Shown piece by piece: positions 21,905 to 30,944 of a DNA stretch of 42,007 nt. The translations under genes and the position numbers were made by a program. The notes beneath the pieces were generated by a model. The model made no database searches. It had not been told where the DNA came from and worked only from the letters and a program-made list of their open reading frames with translations. Source of the DNA: Nitrospirota bacterium (GTDB lineage Bacteria; Nitrospirota; Thermodesulfovibrionia; Thermodesulfovibrionales; JdFR-88); contig JAKAHV010000029.1 in NCBI GenBank assembly GCA_021825295.1, positions 1 to 42,007 of the forward strand, written 5' to 3'. Numbering within the stretch: the first letter of the stretch is position 1; each line of letters opens with the position of its first letter.

Positions 21905-24249
21905 ACTGCCGGCATTGTCATACGGCCCTTGAGCATGTTTTTTTGGACCTTGGTTGCGCCCCTCCTTCCAATAATTATCTTGAGCTTGAGGCCCTTCGCA
22001 AACCGGAACTCTCCTATCCCTTAAAGGTCTATGTCTGTTCAAAATGTTTCCTGGTGCAAACGGAGGATTTTACCAGGGCGGATGAGCTGTTTCAGGATGA
22101 TTATGCATATTTTTCGTCTACCTCAACAACCTGGCTGGAGCACGCAGCCCGCTACGCCCGGATGATTACCCGGAAGTTGCAGTTGAACGGAGACAGCTTT
22201 GTAGTTGAGATCGCCAGCAATGACGGATATCTTCTGAAAAATTTTGTGGCTCAAGGCGTCCCGTGCCTGGGAATAGAGCCGGCAAAGTGCACCGCGGAGG
22301 CAGCGGGAAAAGACGGGATTCCCGTATGGCGCGATTTTTTCAATTCACAACTGGCGGCCAGACTGATTTCCGAATGCAGGCAGGCTGATCTTATTATAGG
22401 AAACAATGTTCTGGCGCACGTTCCCGATATCAACGACTTCGCTTGCGGATTAAGGATTGCCCTCAAGCCGGGCGGCACAATTACCCTGGAATTCCCGCAT
22501 CTCCTCAGGCTACTGGAGGATTGCCAGTTTGACACTATATACCATGAGCATTATTCCTATTTGTCAATTCACGCTGTTAACAGTGTTTTTCAACAGGCCG
22601 GGCTAAGGATCTTCGATGTCGAGGAACTGCCGACTCACGGCGGCAGCCTGCGTCTGTACTGCTGTCACCAGGAAGACCCTCGTCCCGGGACCGGTGCAGT
22701 CCGGAAGATATTTAATAAAGAAAATCTCGCAGGCCTTAAGTCGCTTGAGACGTACGCCAATTTTCAGCCAAGGGCCGAACGGATTAAGGACAACTTCCTG
22801 ACGTTTCTCTTGGAGCAAAAAAAAGCGGGCAAGCGCATTGCGGCCTATGGCGCCGCGGCGAAAGGCAATACCCTGTTGAACTTTGCCGGCGTAAAGCCCG
22901 ATCTGCTGCCGTATGTATGCGATGCCGCGCCATCAAAACAGGGAAAGTTTCTTCCCGGCAGCCGGATACCAATAGTCACGGAAGAACGCCTGAGGAGAGA
23001 TCGTCCCGATTACGTTGTACTTCTGCCCTGGAACATTAAAAAAGAGCTTATGCAGCAACTGTCTTACATAGGAGAATGGGGAGGTAGGTTTGTCACGGTG
23101 GTGCCGGCATTGGAGGTCACGAGTCCCCGCAAATCCAAATCTTACATATATTATACCAAGCCCTCAATAACTGAAAAAGAAGTGGCGTATGCGACCGATG
23201 CGGCACGCACCGGGTGGGGGAGCCGCTGCTACGGCTACATTGCCCGGTTCGAGGAGGCATTTAAGACGCATCTGGAGACTAAATACGCCATTGCCACTTC
23301 AAGCTGCACGGGTGCCCTGCATATGGGATTATCGGCGCTGGGTGTTGGCCCGGGCGATGAAGTCATCATGGCCGACACCAACTGGATTGCCACTGCCGCG
23401 CCTATTGTGCATCTTGGGGCAAAGCCGGTGTTCGTGGACATCCTTCCGGATAGCTGGTGCATTGATCCGGAGCTTGCGGAAAAGGCGATCACTGCCAAAA
23501 CCAGGGCCATTGTCGCGGTGCATTTATATGGGAATCTGTGCGATATGGATGCCTTGCTCGATATCGGCAGGCGGCACAACATCCCCATCGTTGAGGACGC
23601 GGCCGAAGGACTCGGTTCGATCTGGCATGGCAGGCGGGCCGGGTCAATGGGGGTTTTTGGAGCATTTTCATTTCATGGCACAAAGACCGTTACAACCGGA
23701 GAAGGCGGCATGTTTGTCACCAACGACGGCACTTTATATGAAAAAGTTTTAACATTGAGCAATCACGGGCGCGCCCGCGGGCAGACAAGGCAATTTTGGC
23801 CAGATGTTGTTGGCTTCAAATATAAAATGTCAAATGTGCAGGCTGCGATCGGGTACGGACAGATGGAAAGGATCGATGAGCTAATCGGCAGAAAACGCGG
23901 GATATTGTCCTATTACAAGGATCGATTTGAGAAATACGACGGGTTGAAGATGAATCCTGAGCCATTGGGCACAGTGAATGGAGCGTGGATGCCTACTCTG
24001 GTGTTTGATAAAAGTACGGGGGTCACGCGGGAGGCCCTGCAGGCCGCGTTCGCGGCGGAAAACATAGATGCCAGGGTCTTCTTTTATCCGCTGTCCGGTT
24101 TGCCGATGTTTAATAATGGATTGCAGAACAAATGGGCAAGGGACATTCCAGGGAGAGCGATTAATCTGCCCAGTTTCCATGAAATGACCTTTTCGGATCA
24201 GGATTTGGTAGTAAAAGTGATTGAAAGAAGCTTAAGTGAGGCAGGATGA
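21901..24249 (+). CDS. Fused sugar C-methyltransferase and PLP aminotransferase
   Basis: A 782-residue two-domain enzyme. Residues 1 to about 410 form a complete EvaC/TylC3/NovU-type C-methyltransferase: zinc ligands Cys3, Cys6, Cys46 and Cys49, SAM motif VVEIASNDGYLL (101-112), catalytic region YHEHYSYLS, and the C-terminal GKRIAAYGAAAKGNTLLNFA domain. Residues from about 415 form a DegT/DnrJ/EryC1 aminotransferase with VEDAAEGLGS and the PLP lysine Lys595 in SFHGTKTVTTGEGG, closest to perosamine synthases (C4 amination). The frame is continuous with no stop between the domains. It should methylate a carbon beside the 4-keto group and then aminate C4. The parts are usually separate genes, so the fusion suggests channelling. 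Confidence 0.9.
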   Translation: MNCRHCHTALEHVFLDLGCAPPSNNYLELEALRKPELSYPLKVYVCSKCFLVQTEDFTRADELFQDDYAYFSSTSTTWLEHAARYARMITRKLQLNGDSFVVEIASNDGYLLKNFVAQGVPCLGIEPAKCTAEAAGKDGIPVWRDFFNSQLAARLISECRQADLIIGNNVLAHVPDINDFACGLRIALKPGGTITLEFPHLLRLLEDCQFDTIYHEHYSYLSIHAVNSVFQQAGLRIFDVEELPTHGGSLRLYCCHQEDPRPGTGAVRKIFNKENLAGLKSLETYANFQPRAERIKDNFLTFLLEQKKAGKRIAAYGAAAKGNTLLNFAGVKPDLLPYVCDAAPSKQGKFLPGSRIPIVTEERLRRDRPDYVVLLPWNIKKELMQQLSYIGEWGGRFVTVVPALEVTSPRKSKSYIYYTKPSITEKEVAYATDAARTGWGSRCYGYIARFEEAFKTHLETKYAIATSSCTGALHMGLSALGVGPGDEVIMADTNWIATAAPIVHLGAKPVFVDILPDSWCIDPELAEKAITAKTRAIVAVHLYGNLCDMDALLDIGRRHNIPIVEDAAEGLGSIWHGRRAGSMGVFGAFSFHGTKTVTTGEGGMFVTNDGTLYEKVLTLSNHGRARGQTRQFWPDVVGFKYKMSNVQAAIGYGQMERIDELIGRKRGILSYYKDRFEKYDGLKMNPEPLGTVNGAWMPTLVFDKSTGVTREALQAAFAAENIDARVFFYPLSGLPMFNNGLQNKWARDIPGRAINLPSFHEMTFSDQDLVVKVIERSLSEAG

Positions 24250-24292
24250 TAAACGGCTGCTTGCTCATGCCTTACGTTTATATATAACTGCA

Positions 24293-24958
24293 ATGTCTAA
24301 CCACAATTTTATTTTCTGGGGCGCAAAGGGGCATGCATTGGTGCTGGCCGAAATTGTAAAACAACAGGGGGGAGAAGTTATTGCCTTATTTGACAATGAC
24401 CCGGATACGGAGCAAATATTGCCGGGGGCTGAAATTTTCCATGGTCTGCCTGCTTATTATAAATGGCTTCAGCAGCAGGATCAGCCCGGAAATATCTGCG
24501 CTATTGCCGCGATAGGAGGAAGCAGGGGGCGTGACAGACGGGAGTTTCTTGAAATTTTTCGCAATTCGGGATTAAAAACGCCAACACTTATTCATAAAAG
24601 CGCCATAGTGTCGGAAACCGCTAATATCGGGCAGAACAGCCATGTCCTTGCAGGGGCTGTAATTGCGCCCAAAGTTGAAATTGGAGAGGCTTCCATTGTC
24701 AACACCAATGCAACTGTCGACCACGAATGTACGCTTTCTCCGGGCGTTCATATTGCGCCAGGCGCAACATTGTGCGGTTGCGTAAATATTGGTGAAAACA
24801 CTTTAATCGGGGCTGGCTGTGTCGTGGTGCCGCACATAAAAATTGGAGCCAATGTTATTTTGGGCGCCGGTTCGGTTGTAACACGTGATATTCACGATAA
24901 TGTGATTGCCTTTGGCAATCCGGCCAAAATAGTTGGGGACAATTTGGCAGACAAATAA
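24293..24958 (+). CDS. PglD/NeuD-like sugar N-acyltransferase
   Basis: A 221-residue protein with a short N-terminal Rossmann-like part (NFIFWGAKGHALVLAEI) and a C-terminal left-handed beta helix of hexapeptide repeats. The catalytic His lies in NTNATVDHECTLSPGVHIAP, as in PglD. These enzymes acetylate the amino group of UDP-4-amino sugars. Following a C4 aminotransferase, it probably acylates the CDP-linked 4-amino sugar. I use ATG 24293, which matches the family N-terminus; the frame extends to 24236. Confidence 0.88.
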   Translation: MSNHNFIFWGAKGHALVLAEIVKQQGGEVIALFDNDPDTEQILPGAEIFHGLPAYYKWLQQQDQPGNICAIAAIGGSRGRDRREFLEIFRNSGLKTPTLIHKSAIVSETANIGQNSHVLAGAVIAPKVEIGEASIVNTNATVDHECTLSPGVHIAPGATLCGCVNIGENTLIGAGCVVVPHIKIGANVILGAGSVVTRDIHDNVIAFGNPAKIVGDNLADK

Positions 24959-24981
24959 TCTTATTACAGAGGAACAGAAAA

Positions 24982-25767
24982 ATGACCCCGGCGGAAAAGT
25001 TTCGGCAGGAATGTATAAATGAGGTTGGAATGCAAGGTGCCAATCCTGAGTTGCGCCAATTGACGCGCTCCTGGATGAATATGGCTAATAGCGGGAAGTA
25101 TTCTTATCATTTTTCGTGGCTCGGCAGGCCCATTATCCAGTATCCTCAGGACATCATCGCTATGCAGGAGGTGATCTGGGAGGTTAAGCCCGACCTCATC
25201 ATCGAGACCGGCATTGCCCACGGCGGTTCGCTTGTCTTCTCGGCATCCATGCTGGAACTCAATGCTGCTTGCGGCGGCCCCCCTGACGCCGAAGTCCTGG
25301 GCATCGACATCGATATCCGTACCCATAACCGCGAGGCCATCCTGGCGCACCCAATGGTTAAACGCATCTCAATGATTCAGGGCTCCAGCATTGCACCGGA
25401 AGTCATCGAACAAGTGAAGGATAGAGCGGCTGATAAGAAGCGTATCCTGGTCTGTCTGGACAGCAACCACACCCATAATCATGTGCTTGCCGAGCTGGAG
25501 TCCTATGCGCCTTTAACTAGTGCGGGGAGCTACTGTGTTGTATTTGATACGATAATAGAAGATATGCCGTCCGATTCATTCCCCGACCGGCCGTGGAACA
25601 AGGGCAATAATCCCAAAACTGCGGTATGGGCGTATCTCAGGCGGATAAAAGACGAAGGGCGAACGGCATTCGATGGCTTGCCGCTAAAACTTGAAATTGA
25701 TAAATCGATAGAAAATAAACTGCTTATTTCAACGGCGCCGGACGGGTATTTGAAACGCATTGGGTAG
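24982..25767 (+). CDS. CmcI-like (cephalosporin hydroxylase family) methyltransferase
   Basis: A 261-residue protein with the CmcI-family core: WEVKPDLIIETGIAHGGSLV is the SAM-binding motif, followed by VLGIDIDIRTHNREAI and VCLDSNHTHNHVLAELESYA, whose Asp and His residues bind Mg. Despite the name, members found in polysaccharide loci are thought to be sugar O-methyltransferases. It follows the acyltransferase, so it may O-methylate a residue of the glycan. Complete in length. Confidence 0.85.
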   Translation: MTPAEKFRQECINEVGMQGANPELRQLTRSWMNMANSGKYSYHFSWLGRPIIQYPQDIIAMQEVIWEVKPDLIIETGIAHGGSLVFSASMLELNAACGGPPDAEVLGIDIDIRTHNREAILAHPMVKRISMIQGSSIAPEVIEQVKDRAADKKRILVCLDSNHTHNHVLAELESYAPLTSAGSYCVVFDTIIEDMPSDSFPDRPWNKGNNPKTAVWAYLRRIKDEGRTAFDGLPLKLEIDKSIENKLLISTAPDGYLKRIG

Positions 25768-25810
25768 GGGAATGATTGAGTCCCGGCATAAAAAAGAGCT
25801 GTAGGGCCAT

Positions 25811-26824
25811 ATGAATTCAAAAACTGTCACCATTCTCATTCCGACCTATAAACGTCCGGAAAAACTTAAACGAGCCATAGCCAGCGTTTTATCGCAAACC
25901 TATTCCGATTTGGAGGTGATGGTTTTCGATAACGCCTCCGGCGATGAAACATCCGAAATTGTGGCCTCATTCATGCGGAGCGACCCCCGGGTCCGGTATC
26001 ACCGGCATCCGGAGAATATCGGCATGTGCGCAAACTTCAACTTCGCTGTTTCCAGGGTCGAAACTCCATATTTCGCATTTTTATCAGACGATGATTACTA
26101 TTTGCCAAATTTTGTAACCGATGCCATGAGCGGTCTTGAAAAATATCCCCCGGCAATGTTTTCGGTGCTCAATTCTCCCGTGGTTAATGAATGTTCCAAG
26201 GATAAAGTAATAGACAGGGTGTTAGATGCATGGCCCAGGGAGGGCCTTTATTATCCGGCAGAAGCGCTTCATTTGGTGACTGGAGGCCTGCATCCTGTTA
26301 TTACCGGTTGCGTGTTTAGAAGCGAGTTGAAACCCGATGTTTACTTTGATGGTGAAGTTGAACTGATATCCGATGTGCCGGTGTGGTTCGTACTGACGGC
26401 AAAGTACGCATTTTGTCTTTCCAAGAAGCCGGGCGTTTATTTTATACGGCACCCTGAAGCGGCTGGAAATATGCTCCCGTTACTGAAACTGCAATTATGG
26501 TCGCGGGTGGAAAGAGTTATCCGGAAAAACACTTCGGTTCCCTCCTGGGCAATGCAGGTAATCAGTAAATCGGTAAGGGATAGGATGAATAAATTGCAAA
26601 GAATCGGCTTTTTGAAACTGTTGGAATCCATAAAGCTTGACGACATGAAAATGTTTAATAATTATTATTCCATGCTTAAAGAAGGAAATATATCCGCCTA
26701 TCAAATGGGGGCCGGGACAATCAACACTGTAATTAAATGGAAACTGGCGGGCCGGTGCCTGCAATATGTGCTGGATGTGGCAAGCCGCCTTTTGAAACCT
26801 TTCCAGGAAAGAATATGGCGTTGA
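25811..26824 (+). CDS. Family 2 glycosyltransferase
   Basis: A 337-residue GT-A glycosyltransferase. VTILIPTYKRPEKLKRAIAS opens the nucleotide-binding fold and the DxD-type motif is LSDDDYYLP. There is no membrane segment in the catalytic part. It should transfer one sugar from a nucleotide donor to the lipid-linked repeat unit at the cytoplasmic face; donor and acceptor cannot be told. Confidence 0.9.
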   Translation: MNSKTVTILIPTYKRPEKLKRAIASVLSQTYSDLEVMVFDNASGDETSEIVASFMRSDPRVRYHRHPENIGMCANFNFAVSRVETPYFAFLSDDDYYLPNFVTDAMSGLEKYPPAMFSVLNSPVVNECSKDKVIDRVLDAWPREGLYYPAEALHLVTGGLHPVITGCVFRSELKPDVYFDGEVELISDVPVWFVLTAKYAFCLSKKPGVYFIRHPEAAGNMLPLLKLQLWSRVERVIRKNTSVPSWAMQVISKSVRDRMNKLQRIGFLKLLESIKLDDMKMFNNYYSMLKEGNISAYQMGAGTINTVIKWKLAGRCLQYVLDVASRLLKPFQERIWR

Positions 26825-26916
26825 TGCGGAGAAGGCTGACGGACGGTGCTTAACAGGTTTGCCTTTGAACGTTTAGGCGGGGAATTTTCATCTTGCTGCA
26901 GTTGGGGATCAATATC

Positions 26917-27756
26917 GTGAAATCTAACGCGCCAAAAGTAAGCGTCAGGCTCCCGTGTTATAATCAGGCAAAATACATCTCGCAGGCAATCGAGTCTGCA
27001 TTGATGCAAAAGACGGACTTTGCATTTGAGATCGTCGTTGGCGATGATTTTTCCACTGATAACTCTTTGGAGATATTAAAAGATTACGAACAAAAATATC
27101 CCCGGCTCATCCGTGTATTGAACCGGGAAAAAGGAGATCAATATTCCCAGTTAAGGAAAAAATACGGGCGCCTGTATAATTTTGTTGACATCATGGCCAA
27201 CTGCCGGGGGGAATATATAGCGCTTTTGGACGGAGATGATTACTGGACCTCTCCGGGCAAACTCCAGAGACAGGCGGACTTTCTGGACGTCAATCCGGAC
27301 TTTTCCATTTGCTTTCACGATGTGGAGTATCTCTATGAAAATTGGGCAAATCCAAAACGGGCGATTTCCGTGCTGAAGCCCAAAAAGGAAAGATATACGA
27401 TTGAAGACCTCCTCAGAAGAAATTTCATATGCAATACCAGCGTGATGTTCAGAAGGGGCCTCTTTGGCGAATACCCGGAGTTGTTTTTGAAATTATACCC
27501 GGCGGACTGGGCGCTTCATATCCTGAATGCGCAATATGGCGATATCGGCCATATTGAAGGGGTAATGGGGGGTTACAGGGTGCACAGCGAGGGGGTATGG
27601 TCACACGGGCGTGTCTTGCATTGTTTTAAAAATGAAATGAATATGTACAAATCCCTTGATGCCTATTTTGCCGGGAAACACAGGAAGGCGATAAGGGCGG
27701 GCAGATTGTGTTCTTTTTTAAGGCTGGTTGAGGCGTTTTTTCGTAAAATGAATTAA
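26917..27756 (+). CDS. Family 2 glycosyltransferase
   Basis: About 279 residues with VSVRLPCYNQAKYISQAIES and the metal-binding LDGDDYWTSPGKLQRQ, features of GT2 enzymes in O-antigen clusters. The GTG at 26917, nine bases after GGGG, is preferred; TTG 26893 would add eight residues. It is followed by the radical SAM gene after 16 bases. The DGDDYW segment differs from the DDDYY of the preceding transferase, so they probably add different sugars. Confidence 0.88.
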   Translation: MKSNAPKVSVRLPCYNQAKYISQAIESALMQKTDFAFEIVVGDDFSTDNSLEILKDYEQKYPRLIRVLNREKGDQYSQLRKKYGRLYNFVDIMANCRGEYIALLDGDDYWTSPGKLQRQADFLDVNPDFSICFHDVEYLYENWANPKRAISVLKPKKERYTIEDLLRRNFICNTSVMFRRGLFGEYPELFLKLYPADWALHILNAQYGDIGHIEGVMGGYRVHSEGVWSHGRVLHCFKNEMNMYKSLDAYFAGKHRKAIRAGRLCSFLRLVEAFFRKMN

Positions 27757-27772
27757 AACTTTATGTGCTAAA

Positions 27773-28810
27773 ATGAAAAGTCCTTTTATGAGAAATCTTA
27801 GGGCCCTTGCATTCAATGCCAAAGTGAAAGTCCTCGGGCGGAAGCCTTTGCCGCTGCGGACCCTTTGGCTAACCCTCACTCCGCCGATGCCCAAAGGCGC
27901 AACTATCGACCCGGTTGATTTTTGTGTTCTTAAATGTCCGATATGCCCTACGGGGTCGGCAACGAATAAGTATAAGCAGTCCATAATGCCGTTTGAACTT
28001 TTCGAAAAAATCCTGAACGATATTCGCTCACTTGAGGAAATCAATCTTTACAACTGGGGAGAGCCCTTTTTGAATCCAAAAATTGCGGAAATGATCAGAA
28101 CCGCAAAAAAAAGAGGGATTTGGACGCAGATCAGTTCCAACCTGAATGTCCGGAAAGATTTGAATTTTTGGAAGGGCATTGTAGAAGCCGGGTTGGATGT
28201 ATTGATGGCGTCGCTGGACGGGGCTACCCAGAAATCTTACGAAATTTATAGAATCGGCGGAAATCTGGATCTTGCTATTGCCAACCTAAGAAAAATAACG
28301 GAGGCGAAAAAAGCCCTCGGCCTTAAAACCCCAAAGATAATTTGGAGGTTTATCGTAAATAAATATAATGAGCATGAGGTACACAAGGCAAAGGGAATGG
28401 CTGAGGAGTTAGGGGTTGATTTCGAGATCGCTTTTTTCAATGTGGGAGACCTGAGCCCTGACTCGGAAACGCCTGATTTCGAGGAGCAAAAATCATTCTG
28501 GCTGCCGGCCAATAAAAAGTATTTGAATGAGTGGTATATAAAAAAGCGGGAGCCGCTGATTGATACCCACTGTCCTTTTTTATGGTCGGGTCCGATAATT
28601 TCCCCTTCCGGTAAAGTGTTCCCGTGCTGCCATGTGATCGATGAAAACTCCGCCTTTGGAGACGTTTCGAAGGAACCGTTCCGGTCTATTTGGCATAATG
28701 AAAAATACCGGTATTCGAGAAGTTTATTCTCTATGCGGAAATACGAGGGGCCGGCAATCTCTACAGTATGCGCCGGCTGTAGAAATTATAAAAGGAGCAA
28801 GGGAAAATGA
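27773..28810 (+). CDS. Radical SAM/SPASM-domain protein
   Basis: A 345-residue radical SAM enzyme. Cys51, Cys55 and Cys58 (PVDFCVLKCPICPTG) ligate the SAM-binding [4Fe-4S] cluster. The C-terminal region has CPFLWSGPIISPSGKVFPCC and a final CAGC, typical of SPASM auxiliary-cluster domains. Such proteins turn up in surface-polysaccharide loci, but their substrates are largely unknown; they may modify a sugar or lipid carrier. It overlaps the downstream methyltransferase by four bases (ATGA), so the two probably act together. Confidence 0.9.
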   Translation: MKSPFMRNLRALAFNAKVKVLGRKPLPLRTLWLTLTPPMPKGATIDPVDFCVLKCPICPTGSATNKYKQSIMPFELFEKILNDIRSLEEINLYNWGEPFLNPKIAEMIRTAKKRGIWTQISSNLNVRKDLNFWKGIVEAGLDVLMASLDGATQKSYEIYRIGGNLDLAIANLRKITEAKKALGLKTPKIIWRFIVNKYNEHEVHKAKGMAEELGVDFEIAFFNVGDLSPDSETPDFEEQKSFWLPANKKYLNEWYIKKREPLIDTHCPFLWSGPIISPSGKVFPCCHVIDENSAFGDVSKEPFRSIWHNEKYRYSRSLFSMRKYEGPAISTVCAGCRNYKRSKGK

Positions 28811-29523
28811 ATCGGTTGGAGCGTGCCATAAGGCGGGCGGGATACAATGCATTAAACAATATTGCTGCTCGCGTGATGCCTGTCCGCTGGAAGCAATATA
28901 ATGAGCTTAAGTACTGGAGAGAAAGAAAAGCCAAAGGTCTTTTGTCTGACGATAATTACAGATATTTCTACACAACCCATTTTGGCCTGGATGAGTCTGA
29001 TTACAGCAAAAAAACAATTTTAGATATCGGATGCGGCCCAAAGGGCAGCCTTGAATGGGCATCCATGGCAAGGCGCAGAATCGGGCTCGATCCGCTTGCC
29101 AAAGAATATCTCAAGCTTGGCGCGGACAAGCATCAAATGGAGTATATCGATTCCCCCGCTGAAAATATACCTTTGAAGGATTCTGAATGCGATGCGGTTT
29201 TTTCTTTTAACTCACTTGATCATGTTAATAATGTTGACCAGACATTAAAAGAGATAAAACGGGTCACGCGGCCCGGCGGCCTTTTTCTGCTGCTGGTTGA
29301 GGTGAACCATCCTCCTACCGCCTGTGAGCCGCATAAACTTACTCCGGGGAAATTGACAGAATGGCTGAAACCTGAGTTTGTTTGTGAAAGCCTGCAACTT
29401 TACAGGCCGGCAGCAAATGGAATGTATGCTTCCATCCTTGCCAATGAAAAACTTCCCAACGCGGCGGTTTCTAAAGAAATCGGATATATGTCCGCGCGTT
29501 TTGTAAAAATGCCGGCCAGATAA
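28807..29523 (+). CDS. SAM-dependent methyltransferase (class I)
   Basis: A 238-residue methyltransferase. The SAM-binding motif is TILDIGCGPKGSLEWAS, with DAVFSFNSLDHV as post-motif II and VTRPGGLFLLLVEV as motif III, the Methyltransf_11 pattern. It is translationally coupled to the radical SAM gene. Its likely target is a hydroxyl or the product of its partner, but this is inference. It is the last gene of the AT-richer block and converges with the sulfoquinovose synthase gene. Confidence 0.85.
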   Translation: MNRLERAIRRAGYNALNNIAARVMPVRWKQYNELKYWRERKAKGLLSDDNYRYFYTTHFGLDESDYSKKTILDIGCGPKGSLEWASMARRRIGLDPLAKEYLKLGADKHQMEYIDSPAENIPLKDSECDAVFSFNSLDHVNNVDQTLKEIKRVTRPGGLFLLLVEVNHPPTACEPHKLTPGKLTEWLKPEFVCESLQLYRPAANGMYASILANEKLPNAAVSKEIGYMSARFVKMPAR

Positions 29524-29547
29524 ACGAAACTAAAAAAGCAAAAGCTC

Positions 29548-30732
29548 TCATATCTCCAGCTTAATCTCGGCGCACCACTTGGACCTGCAGCGGATCTTGG
29601 AAACATCGCAGCGGTCCTTGTACTTTTTGGCGATATCCATCACCTCTTCCATCAGGCCCTCGCTTAACGTTATCGGGGCGAGTCCCAATTTGAGGAAATT
29701 CTCATTGGACACTTTAAGCTCATTTTCGGGCGCTTCCCGCCTGGGATTGGGGAGGTAATCGATCTTCGCACCGGTCATCTTGGATACCGTCTCCGCCAGC
29801 CATTTCACGGTATGTGTCTCCGTGGCCTGGTTGAATATCTTTACCCTGCCGTTTTTATCCGGCGGGTTTTCTATGGCCAGCCTTATGCATTTCACGGTGT
29901 CCCGGATGTGTATGAAGGCCCTCGTCTGCCCGCCCTTCCCATGGACCGTGAGGGGATGGCCGATCGCGGCCTGCATAAGAAAGCGGTTCAGCACGGTACC
30001 GTAGTCGCCGTCATAGTCAAACCTGTTTATCAGCCGCTCATCCATCAAAGTCTCTTCGGTATTGGTGCCCCAGACGATGCCCTGGTGGAGGTCCGTTATT
30101 CTCAGCTTGTCGTTCTTGTTGTAGTAGTAGAACATGAGGGCGTCCATGGTCTTGGTCATGTGGTAGACACTGCCGGGGTCGGCCGGATAGAGAATTTCCA
30201 GGGATTTGCTGTCGCCCTCCACGTCCACGTTTACCTTCAAATACCCCTCCGGTATCTTCATCCCCGCAGTCCCGTACCCGTACACCCCCATCGTCCCGAG
30301 GTGAACCATGTGCACGTCAAGGCCGGATTCCACAATGGCGCAGAGGATGTTGTGGGTGGCGTTTATGTTGTTATTGACAGTATACCGTTTGTGGAAGGCC
30401 GTTTTCATCGAGTAGGGCGCGGCTCTCTGCTCCGCGAAATGAACGACCGCCACCGGTTTGATTTCTTCCATCAGCTTTAACAGCCTGAAATAATTAAGCG
30501 ATACGTCGAAATTGTAAAAACCGATCTTGTTGCCGGTATTTCCCCCCCAAACCCTCAGGCGGGTGCCCATCGGCTGAATGGGGGTGAGGGAATAGGCCTC
30601 CAATTCGTTGTCGATATTCCTGCGGCTGAGATTATCGACTATGGTCACATCGTAGCCGTTTTTTGACAGGAACAAGGCTGTCGGCCATCCGCAGAACCCG
30701 TCTCCGCCAAAAATAATGACATTTTTTCTCAA
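29548..30732 (-). CDS. sqdB: UDP-sulfoquinovose synthase
   Basis: A 394-residue extended SDR with the hallmarks of SqdB/Agl3. These include the unusual NAD motif FGGDGFCGWPTALFLSK, LSRRNIDNELE, HFAEQRAAPYSM, and YHMTKTMD supplying the catalytic Tyr-x3-Lys, preceded by LGTMGVYG. It forms UDP-sulfoquinovose from UDP-glucose and sulfite. In phototrophs this feeds sulfolipid; here the setting within a glycan locus suggests a sulfonated sugar in the surface polymer, as in the Sulfolobus glycan. No SqdX is adjacent. The TTG start has GAGGAG nine bases upstream. It is alone on its strand, with a 212-bp divergent region shared with the next gene. Confidence 0.95.
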   Translation of the reverse strand: MRKNVIIFGGDGFCGWPTALFLSKNGYDVTIVDNLSRRNIDNELEAYSLTPIQPMGTRLRVWGGNTGNKIGFYNFDVSLNYFRLLKLMEEIKPVAVVHFAEQRAAPYSMKTAFHKRYTVNNNINATHNILCAIVESGLDVHMVHLGTMGVYGYGTAGMKIPEGYLKVNVDVEGDSKSLEILYPADPGSVYHMTKTMDALMFYYYNKNDKLRITDLHQGIVWGTNTEETLMDERLINRFDYDGDYGTVLNRFLMQAAIGHPLTVHGKGGQTRAFIHIRDTVKCIRLAIENPPDKNGRVKIFNQATETHTVKWLAETVSKMTGAKIDYLPNPRREAPENELKVSNENFLKLGLAPITLSEGLMEEVMDIAKKYKDRCDVSKIRCRSKWCAEIKLEI

Positions 30733-30944
30733 AAAAATTTTCTCCTCTGGCTTACAAGCTTTATTTACGCGCCCTGATATTTTAACAAAGCTATGTCCGA
30801 AATTTCATTATGGGACATCATTCATTTTGGATCATATGGCAAGCAAGGGTTCCGGGCGAGCCGGAATGGCAACTACTGCTTAAATAATTTAAAATTATGT
30901 ATGTTCGTTTTTTATTCAATACGGGCTTAAACTGAAACCGACGG

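Noticed and set aside
23189..23752. An alternative-frame ORF at the methyltransferase/aminotransferase junction, possibly signalling a frameshift between two genes
   Set aside because: The main frame runs without interruption through both domains with intact motifs, so the fusion is real on the given sequence.
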